Assembly (NCBI GenBank): GCA_033557685.1
Contig: JAWQRN010000583.1
Coordinates: forward strand, 1-28,177
Direction of reading: 5' to 3'
Source: Sperchopsis tessellata
Taxonomy: Eukaryota > Arthropoda > Insecta > Coleoptera > Hydrophilidae
DNA length: 28,177 bases
The position numbers and the translations under genes were made by a program. Shown here piece by piece: positions 11,014 to 21,600 of the stretch; positions within the stretch are counted from its first letter, which is position 1; each line of letters begins with the position of its first letter. A model generated the notes under the pieces. The model was not told where the DNA came from and did no database searches. It saw nothing but the letters and a program-made list of their open reading frames with translations.

Positions 11014-12645
11014 TTAAAGACTATCGTCACTGTCGTCATTTAATCCTTCTTGTAACTGTTGCCCCGATTCACTGTCCGCTGGATAAGGCTCCAGTGACGG
11101 TGACGCGGGTGAATCACTTTCTTCCTCAACACTCCTCCCTATACCAGGATCAAAAGCCTCCTTGATCTGACTACTAGCACCCTTTGGGTCCAAATCAGTT
11201 GCCCAACTGAAATGCATCAAAGCTAAATCCGTATTACCTAATTTTTTGTGAACTTTTCCTATCAAGTAGTATACTAAGCTTTCTTTGGGAACGATCTCTT
11301 TCAGTTCTTCTAATTCTTTCAAGGCCTCCGAGTGCCTACCAACAGCAAAGTATATAGAACCTCTGTGGAACTTGCATAGGGGATTCTTTGGATTATTAGC
11401 TATGGCGTTATTTAACGTATGTAATGCTCTCAGCGTCTTCTTCAAAGCATGTTGTACGACACCTATATGACACATAATAACAGAATTTTTGGAATTTATC
11501 GATAAAGCCTTATTATAATTAATCTCAGCTAAATGGAACCTTTCTTGTTTTGAGTATATTGTTCCTATACCAAACCAGGCATTGTAATGCCTTGGATCTA
11601 ATCTTATAGCGTTCCTATAGCAACTCATTGCTTTATCTAACTCTTCTGTCATTATGTACTCGTGTCCGAGAAGAGTATACGCATATGGGAATGAAGAGTC
11701 AACTTGAACTGCCCTGTGCAAGAATTTAATAGCTGTATCATGCTCCTTATGCAAAGAAAAACAGTTACCGCTCACGACCCATGTAACAGGTGAATTTTTG
11801 TTCAGCTGTATCAAATCTTGCGCTAAAGCTGATAAAGCTACTTCTTTTTGTAAATGCCATAAAGCCGTGGAATAAATATCCATATATTTAATTTGATACG
11901 GTTCCGTCAAACGAACTTCGCTAAAGTACTTAGCGCAGTTTTCATAGTCTGCCATTTCAAAGTATGCTAAACCTAACATACTATATACCCAAGACGTTTG
12001 ATACTGATGGGGAGGTAAGCTGTTGAGTTCTTCAATTGCCGCCTTGCAATCAAACTGCGATAAATATAAATACGCTTGTCCCAAGTCCCTAAGTAAACAC
12101 ATTAAACCTTCGGCACTTTGTTTTTGAATTTGAGTCACAGTAACCTGTTGGTTACAGTTATTGGCACTCGTATTATTGGTTATTGCACTAGGTTTAGTAT
12201 CAGCTGAAGTGACAGTTTCGGATTTTTCTTTTTTTAATCGATTCCTTGCGTTCAGGTCCATGAAATTGTTGAACTCGTTTAAACTACATTTGGCTAAACG
12301 TTGTTTTGTTTTGCGAGACGGTGACTTTGGTGCTGCAAATTTACCTCGGTTAGGTGATTTGTTGTTTTCTTTGACCGAGTAACTGTTACTGAACAATCTC
12401 GAGCTTCTCCTAACCGGCGTTGTGGGAGACATTGGGATAGTGTTCGTAACGTTACTAGATTGGCTGAATACTGGTTTACTGTTTTGTAAGATCTCCTTCC
12501 GACTAATAAGGTTTCCCATGTGGGCCCTGACCTTTTTCGTGAAAGACTTTTGCTCGTTTACTTCCGTGAGTGTTGGTTGTGATAATATTGGTGTTCCATA
12601 GTCATCCCTATCCACTAACATACCAAAACTTGGCGAAGGAGTACC
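11014..12645 (-). CDS. CDC27: CDC27 exon 5 (terminal coding exon)
   Basis: A 1632-bp exon with acceptor TTTGACCAG|GGT in phase 0. It encodes 543 residues from GTPSPSFGMLVDRDDYG to the stop. It carries the rest of the linker and the entire C-terminal TPR array in one uninterrupted exon. The open frame upstream to 12747 is hydrophobic intronic translation and was left out of the protein. Confidence 0.92.
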   Translation of the reverse strand, partial: GTPSPSFGMLVDRDDYGTPILSQPTLTEVNEQKSFTKKVRAHMGNLISRKEILQNSKPVFSQSSNVTNTIPMSPTTPVRRSSRLFSNSYSVKENNKSPNRGKFAAPKSPSRKTKQRLAKCSLNEFNNFMDLNARNRLKKEKSETVTSADTKPSAITNNTSANNCNQQVTVTQIQKQSAEGLMCLLRDLGQAYLYLSQFDCKAAIEELNSLPPHQYQTSWVYSMLGLAYFEMADYENCAKYFSEVRLTEPYQIKYMDIYSTALWHLQKEVALSALAQDLIQLNKNSPVTWVVSGNCFSLHKEHDTAIKFLHRAVQVDSSFPYAYTLLGHEYIMTEELDKAMSCYRNAIRLDPRHYNAWFGIGTIYSKQERFHLAEINYNKALSINSKNSVIMCHIGVVQHALKKTLRALHTLNNAIANNPKNPLCKFHRGSIYFAVGRHSEALKELEELKEIVPKESLVYYLIGKVHKKLGNTDLALMHFSWATDLDPKGASSQIKEAFDPGIGRSVEEESDSPASPSLEPYPADSESGQQLQEGLNDDSDDSL

Positions 12646-15600
12646 CTGGTCAAATAATACATTTATTATACAATTTGCTAAATAACTCAAATATAAATAT
12701 AAGTACACAATATACCCTAAGTCAACATTTTTTTGTGAAATATTCACATTATATTTAACTAATGCATATTATACCGATTATATAAGGGTAAAATTATCAA
12801 ATTTAGATTCAAAACCAAATATACATATTTTTGGTTGTTATTTTATACACCTGTGTTTCGTTAGTTGCACTGAAGATGTGAAATCTTGTTGCCTTTAATG
12901 TTGGTATCGGAGATTCACTAAGGAAGGGAATATATATTTCCATTTTTGGGTCATGAACAAAGCAATTGGTGATGACTTACATGATGAAACCGTGCAAAGC
13001 ATAACCAAGGAAGTGTGGAAGAATAGAGAGTTGGAAGAAGCTCAGAAAATTATTATAGATGAGAAAACTCAGGGACAGATAGTGTGAATGCAGAAATACT
13101 TAACCTTTTCTGGCGTTATGTCTGAGTATATACGCAACGAATGCTGTCCAATATTGGATATATTCCGACATAGCTTTAAAGTTGATACACTATGATATAG
13201 AAACCTATAATGAACTGTTCTCGTTATAAAACTGAAAATTAATGGTTTAGGAAGTTGTCGCTTGATGTCATATGTACTTTTTAAGTATCTGACACTTTTA
13301 AATACAAATTAATAACTGACTTGAAAGAAAGTTTACAACCCCACATCCTGATGGAAAACAAAAATAACAGCACAAAATATTGCGCAGTATGCAGCAACAG
13401 GAGAGATAAAGGGTGAAGACAAGAAATGGTTTATTTCTGTGAACTGCATATTTTCAAAACATATCAATAATAATGTAAAATATGTTGCACTGTAATTATA
13501 AGCAAAGATATTTTATTATATAGAACTTTGAAAAAAAAATAAGCCCTATAGAAGCAACTTTGTGAAAATTGATTGGACCACAAAGAGTTAAATTTATGAA
13601 TGACAAGGGAATTATCAGAGATTTAAATTATAGGTACACCACTTCCGATATTCAAGAAAAGATATGGCGATAATTCTGTAAACAATTATTACTTAGTTTT
13701 GTGGGAAAGGTATATTGGAGGATGTCAATCGTTACGAACAAAAAAATGTAGGTTAGGGGCTGATAGAGGCAATAAAAACTTTCTACGAAACAACAATCAA
13801 ACTTCTGTGAATTGGGTATATGTCATCAAGTGTATTTGCTAATAATGAGTTTGACGCAGAGGTGAATCCTTAGCCTCCTTATCTAATGATGTTGAAGTAA
13901 TGAGTGTTTGTCAAGATAAATCTAGAATGGTGAATATAGAAGTTGAAGACTGCAGAGAGTTGGATGTATGGAAATGCTGTTCGCCGATGATATTGTGCTC
14001 TTTGGTAAATCAGAAAAAGATTTCCAAAAATCATGGATGTTTACATCAAAAAGTTGAAGAAAATGAGATTTTAAATTAATATACTTAAATCAAAAATGTG
14101 CATAATTGCAAAGGAAGATGAGTAACATCGGATTCAGATTCTGAAGATTTGAAGCAAGTCACATTCTTTGATATTTGGGGTAAACAGAGTAGTAGACTAC
14201 TTAAAGCTTTGAAAAGGAGATACCAAAGAGTGCCAAAGTGGCCGTAGACAATGCCCAACTCCACTACCACCTAATTTTTTCAAAATTCGGACAAAATTGA
14301 GGTTGAATCTTATTAAATGAACTAGCTTTTGTTGATTAATTGGGTTTCGAAGTTTAAAAATTGATTCAGAGCCACCTTCAACTCAAAATATCTTGCTGGA
14401 AGGTTATTTCGATCCATTACTTAACAAGATCACTAAAGAACCATTCTACAATGTGAATCAGGTGTTCAATAGAGTTTTCAATTCTATTCAAATGCTGAGC
14501 TAGTAGTGGGAATTTCAAAAAATACAATCATAAAAAATAGAACACTGATAAGATTCAACCCCAATTTTATCTAGACTTTATAAACACAATTCTTTTTAAA
14601 ATTTGGTTATGGAAGTCTTTTGAGCATCATATAAGAGGGACGCTGTGTCAGTCTCGACATATTAGGTCATGTCATCAAAACAAGAAAGCACAAAGTATGG
14701 AAGGAGGACATAAATCCTTAAAAACCTAGAAGAAATAAGGAGTATCAGAAATGAAAAACTTAAAAGAATGTTAAATATATAGAAAGTCTTAGACAATGTG
14801 GTAGAGGCACAACTTAGATAGTTGGACCATGTGTTGAGACTAGATGACAACAGATTCGCCAAAAATGTTGAGACAAATTTGCGTTAGAACCGAGAAAGGG
14901 GATGACCAAGGAAAGCCTGCAAGGATGTAGTGTGCAAGGTCAGTAGTGAGTGTAAAGTATTCAACATAGAAATAGAAAACAACCGATGCATCTTGTAACC
15001 AGCTATACACCTTTTTTAGACCGGGGTTTGATTATCCTTTGAGTGGAAACAGTGGTACTCAATGAACTAAGGCAGGGAGCCTTACAAGGAAATTCTTCCA
15101 TGAGAAGAATCTTTACAGAAAGGGGCATCCGCGGTTTTGTACTATCACTGTTGCTCAGGAGGCTACAGAACTCTGTCTATGAGAGGTGAAATTTGATACA
15201 TTAAATTTACGTTAATTATGAATGAAATATGCAGATATACTATTTGAGGAGGATGAGGATCAAGAGATGTGGAACATAATGATGCACAAAAATAGCATCT
15301 CCAAAAGTGATTATTGATATAAGTCTAAGGCCCGCTTTTACAATCGTCGGATAACTTGAGGGATAACTATACCAGGTATAACTTTATCCTAGGGATAAAT
15401 CTGAAGCTCGATTTTACAATCGTTAGTTAAACCACGAATAGTTATATCAGGAATAACTCGGTTTGTATGGTAAGTTAGTAGCTCTGCCTGTCTATTTGGC
15501 TGTCAAAATTTATAATTGTTTACAATTGTCAACACGTGTTACATTATTCGATCTAGTTTTCTTCGTGAACTCGAAAAATGGGATGTTGAAAATATTAATA

Positions 15601-18600
15601 CAATTGATTTGGATAGCGATGATGAAATTCTGCAACAACTCTACCACAAAAGGCGCCCTAAACAATACAATGGAAAGTTAGTAAATAACAAGGGTTGAGG
15701 ATTTTTTGCTAAACGCTTTTATATTGCAAATACATTTTGTGACAGTAGTTAATTTAATCGTAGTTTTTTACATTTCACAATATATTACTTAAAATTGATA
15801 GTTGTCATTGAACAATAATTCAAATGAAAGCACGGCAGCATCTAGCAACCACATCTTGCACATGGAGTATGCAATTGTTTAAAATAATTTTATATTTTAG
15901 AGTTAATTACATGGAAGTACTGGTAATGGCTGCAAGATTTTGTTTAAACAATGCAATTGCCTCACACACCCAATAATATATTGGAGATTAAATTGGAACA
16001 AAGTTTGACGTTCTGTAAAACAGTTGTGCAGACGTCAACCGGTCATTCTGCGGAATAAAGTTATACCAGGAATAACGCTATTTCGATGTAATCCGAGGAT
16101 TTGAAAATCCAATTGTCATACTTATATCTGATATGCTATCCAAGCTATATCCGACGATTGTAAAAGCTGACCAAATGGGTCAAATGTCATTTATATATGG
16201 ATACCCTCAATTAAGAAAAATTAAATTAAAATGGCATGCAAATAATTTAACATAGTTTACTTACACTTCCACTGTCTATCCGAAGTCTTAAAGGCTTGAA
16301 GTTAGTACCAGGCAAAAGCCCAACTCCTGACAAGCACAAGGAATTGGGTGGTTGTATTTCATCGGGAGTAAATAAAACCTTAGAATTGTATACTGGAGTA
16401 TTAGAAGAGTTTACAATTTGTTGTGGTGTAGTGATGAACATTTTATTATCCGAGCATGGAGTCGTATTTGATATAAATACACTTTCAATGTTACTTAAAT
16501 TTGAACCGTGGCATTGGGATAGATTTTCTAACTCACTTAACTGAAATATACTATTAGGATTGGGTTTTTCTCCCATGTTACACAGACTTTCGAAGCAAGT
16601 CCATAAGAAGGGGTTGATTTTCAAAGCACTTTTGTACGCTTCCACTGCCCTCTGCCGCCTTTCAGTTTTCGTAGCAATTTTTGCCAACAAAAGTAAAGTG
16701 AATGCTGCATGTTCGCCATACTCCGTAATGAGTTCTTCAAAGTTGTTACTTCGGTTATAGCTGGTATTTGTTATTACTGATTCTGCTTCAGCATATCTGA
16801 AAATAATATAAATTTAATGATATATTCCCGGAAAATTTGTGAGTACTCTCGAGACGTTATAAATTATTATAATAAACAAATAATAAGTAGAAATAAGTGA
16901 TAGAAAAAAATAGTATGATTGTGAGAATAGGCTACTATTTTGCGACGTTTTACGAGAATATGATGCCCATAGGAACAAACAAAAGTTGAATGTTAAATTT
17001 TGATAGTATTACTCTTCATAAGACCATGCTTCCATGCGGATTGAAGGAAAAAATTACTCAGCACAATTAAATTTAAAAGTAGTCATGTGGCTGCATTATT
17101 TAATTTCCAAGTGAATATATTATCCCCTTTTTCGGTTTGGTAAGGATTCAAAATGAACAAGTTTTTTGGAAATTTTGTATGACGATTTAGGCATGCAAAA
17201 TGCATCAGATTGTTTAACTTGAAAATATTTTCGGAAGGTATAGAATTTTATGGGAAGTGTTATTCTATTATGTTAGTTTGCCAATGTTGGGCAGCCAGTA
17301 GTATAAACGAAATTGATACATACTTTTGCATTTTATATGCACAGTTTCCAAACAGGTACTTGCATTGAGGCGATGTGGGGTTCTTGTCTTTTAACATGTG
17401 ATACGCATTTTCTATTTGACCATTCCGGTAGTATGCAGTCGCGAGAAGAAACAAACTTTCGTCTGTTTTAACTGGAAATAGAAAGAAAATGAATAGATAT
17501 CATACCTAAATAAAAGATAAAAGCAAACTTACCTTCCGCATGTAATCGTTCTGATAAAAATATAGCATCGGGGTAGTCATAGTGGTTCAAACAATGTAAA
17601 ATTGCAGCCTACAAAATTAAAATTAGGATTAAAAATCAGACAAATTAAATCTTGGAATTTTAATATGATACATCAGTATATATTATTAGAAATAAAATTT
17701 GTAGTTATGTTGTTCACCAATTTTTGCCAAGCTCCATTGAAAGCTTGGAAATTACATCTTGTTAAATCAAACCAACGAGACGAGGCTCTTCTGCTTTTGT
17801 GCTTAAGACACTCAATAATGTACTCAGTTAAACGGTGACTCTGCAGACCTACTATGCCCATATTCGTTGTAGGTTAGGTGAAATGTATTTTTTTGGGTTG
17901 CTCTACAGTCACAGACCGTATCTTCAAGCTTAAAAGGAATGCTTGAAAAACTCTTTCAATATAAGGAGCAAATAATCATGTCGACCTGTGTTTAAAATGC
18001 ACAAAATATTGATACTGATTGAAGTGTTTATCACTCAGTATCCTATATATGTTCCCAAAAACTTGGATGCCTTCATATCAGACCAACATCAACATGATTA
18101 TCCCACAAGAATTAAAAACAACTGTATACGACTTGTCAGAGCCTACACGGTTTCCACCCGGAAACAACATTCATACGTATACGACTACTCTAAACCCCTA
18201 TAATCCAAATGTATTTAAACAAAATCCATGAAAATATACACTCCGATACCATCAAGGTGGAGCAGGCAGGATGGCATTTCATGAAGCACTTAGTACTCTC
18301 ACAAGAAAAAGAAACAATGGTGAACTAGAAAATGACACAGTTTTTGTTTATATAATTAAAAAATGGTTGTAATCCACAATGGGCCTAGAAAGATGATACA
18401 TACCTGCCCCAGCGCAAAGCCACCCCCCTATTTAGAATAATTGGGCAATATTTGAGCATTCCTATTTGGGAGTTGGTAACCATGCTTATTATCCTGTGAC
18501 CATTGAGTTTGATATTGTCAATTAAAAATATACATACTTCTTCATCACTTATTTAAGGGCTTAACTCCTTAACAGAAACGTAAATGCCCGGTACAATTTT

Positions 18601-21600
18601 ACCTCAGGTTAATAGTCCTGAGTTTACACTGGGTGAAAATTACACATGGACGGATGAAACACAAAACTAAGTACATTTTCCGTTTTCATACATCCATGGC
18701 TGGGTGAGGATTAATGGGATATTTTATGATACAAATAACACAAACCAAGATGAACTCCTCGCCATATGGTGTCTCAAACGGAAGTGATAAGAATACTTAT
18801 TTAACAGAAGAGTTAATAATTATAACAAACTACTTTTAACATAGTCTTCAGTACCCCTTGCAACTCAAGTCACAGAAAATTTTGATTACTTTTTTCTAGA
18901 TGATGAATGTTGCATTTTGTTGCCATTTCTATTATCATGTTAAGTGTGACATGCCCCCGAATGGGAGAATACTCCCAAAATTACGGTCTCTGCGTGTCGC
19001 AAGAAGCGACTAATGTGACCCCACATACACTTATACACAAAATGAAGAGTTGAGCACAGGGCTAGCAAGCCTGTCTCAAAATATATATGCTAAGAAACGT
19101 CTATATGACACCTTATACTCCACAAGGAGTAAAAGGACGTAAGGGGACATATACAATTAAGACGGGAAAAAATTAGTCAATTTGAGGAAACTAAGAAATA
19201 TTTATTCTGCATTTATCAAGCTATAGGTATACTTTAATAGTATATTTAAGTATAACTAAACAATTTTTTTAAATTCACTTATCATCAAAATGGCGGAGCT
19301 GTGGCAGAGTGTTACAGCAATGTTGAGGCGGAGTTCCGAATTGGCGTGCTGTCTAGCTTCTTGTAGACTTTGATTTGCAACAAAATTCAAAATTTTTTTC
19401 AGTTAGAACATGTGTAGTTTCTATTTGATGGTAATTAAAATGAAGAACATGCAAATTTAAAAAAATGGTACACATTTAAGGAAAAAAATCAAAATTTCAT
19501 GGAAAATTTGTATTAAAAAAGTAGTTTTTTTCTAAATGAAAATATCTTCCATACTCGCTAAATTAAATGTTGAAATTGGAAATGTTTCTATCTGCCTTGC
19601 ACATATAGTGCAGAATACGTGCATTAACAGAGTTGCATCTGTCGTTATATTAATAGCAGAATGCACTGCAAGTCATTTCAAACCATGGGAGATTGATTCA
19701 TACGTACATTTCGCGGAATACAGCACAAATACACGAGCGCACTTTGTGAAAATAATAAGTTTGTATTAATTTGCCAATTGACACTTTGGTATTAGTACAC
19801 AAATATTTAATAACTCTCGCTAACTGTCTACCGCAGAATCTAAGATCAAAAGAGCAAGGAGTAGAATGCATGGTCCACTGTTTCAAAGAAAGCAGGTTGC
19901 AGGTTCACTGATGAAGCAGTATTCTGTGAAACATACGTATGAAACAATCGCCCGCGGTTTGAAATCACTTTGCAGTGCATTCTGCTATTAATATAACGAC
20001 AGATGCAACTCTGTTAATGCATGTAGTCCGCAATATACGTGCCAGGGAGATAGAAATATTTCCAATTTCAACGGTTTTTTTTTTATTATTCAAAAATAAT
20101 TCTTGGCAACTAGAAGGTAATGATATTATCAACATTTCTACAAAGTTTGAACTCAATCGGTTTAATAGTTTTTGAGTAAACCTGCACGCCAATTTTAAAA
20201 ATGCAGTTTTGAGAAAAACGCATTTACAGTTTCGACACGTAATAATCCAGGGCGGTCAGGCACAGCGTTCCCAGGCTGTAACTTTTAAGTTGTAAGTTTT
20301 TCAAATTTTGCTTTAAAACTTTGAGAAAATCTTTAAATAAAATATAAATTTTTTGATCGTTGTAATTGTATATGTCCCCTTAATAATAATAACACACATC
20401 CATGTACACACACAAACATACATGTATACTTAAACACACTAAAATCTAAGAGGTAGAAACCTTATGCTTATACACTTTAAACCAGAAAACACAAACAAAG
20501 GCGACATGCATCAACAGTGATGTATTGAGAGTTTGTTAACTATTTCGTCTGAGAAATAAAATATCGATATTTTAAAAATTTATTGAATATTTCTTTCCTG
20601 TATTTATTATTTTATACATTCAAATACGATTGGTGCTCAATTCATTGTGAGAAAACATACATCAACATTTATGATAAAAAACAATGTAAACAAATTTTAA
20701 GAAAAGTTTTTCTAGGTGGAAAATATGTAGAGGCTCTAAAACCTTTAGATGATTCATCTACTGTTGTAAAGGATATTTTCAAGGCGAGTAATGTTACTTC
20801 AATGAATGAAATCATCACACCCAGAAAAAATATATATATAAACTATAGGCAAAAGTCGTGGAGGTCCTTTTAATTTGTTATACAAGACTTTGATTATGAA
20901 AGAAACAAAAAAAATACCAAAGTAACAAGGAAGAACCACAAGAATTATATCAACATATTTGTAATCACTTCAAAATAACAATCATTATAAAAATAATGAT
21001 CTAAAACCAAGAGAGCTGAATAAAAAAAATATGACAATTTAAGTTCAAACAAAAACTTATTATCAAATGAAAAATAAAAGAAACAACTTTATATCTTGTA
21101 GTAGACATGGTTTCTTGTCTTTCACAAGGACTTGATCAAGCATTATACCATTGTTTAATGTAACAATTTATGTAACATTACTATGTAACAAATTTGCCAG
21201 TGGTAGCATTAAATTACAACTTTAGAGGATCAGTTCACAATCAATTAACAGGTTCTAGTAATAAATGTCATTTCTTATTTAGAATGTTACTAGTACTGCC
21301 GCCTTTAAAATTATTGTAATTGTACTTATTTATTTAACTTAAATTGTAATTTAGAAAATTTATTATGCTGTGAAGACTTTTTATCATAGCTCAAAATATA
21401 TAGGGTGCTTCTAAATTGGGAGCAGATATTTTTGCGGGTGATAGAGCTGAAATAACTCTTTTGAAATTTTGTGCTATATATAGTTTAAGCATGCAAACTG
21501 CTAGTGAAAAACTGATATGACACTGCTGATATTTAAGTTCCTCTAATTTTTGATCCACTAACAGTGAAAGGTAAAAGCTCTACTGTAAGATATTTCACAA

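Larger units (their letters stand above)
12646..16264 (-). other. CDC27 intron 4
   Basis: A 3.6-kb intron. It contains a piggyBac-like scrap at about 13.37-13.46 kb, a plus-strand LINE remnant at about 13.74-15.0 kb and a PIF/Harbinger-like element at 15.33-16.17 kb. A short plus-strand frame from 12953 (MNKAIGDDLHDETVQSITKE, 45 codons) was not recognised. Confidence 0.8.

Noticed and set aside
12646..12747. Hydrophobic N-terminal extension of the large CDC27 frame starting at an ATG at 12747
   Set aside because: A phase-matched acceptor at 12645 joins it to exon 4. The extension has no counterpart in CDC27 and is intron translation, not a signal or membrane segment.
14085..14862. Minus-strand hydrophobic frames at 14085-14270 and 14662-14862
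   Set aside because: They are antisense shadows of a plus-strand LINE remnant.
19536..20192. Two similar open frames on opposite strands suggesting a duplicated small gene
   Set aside because: They are the two arms of an inverted repeat within a transposon, so their likeness comes from the DNA structure.
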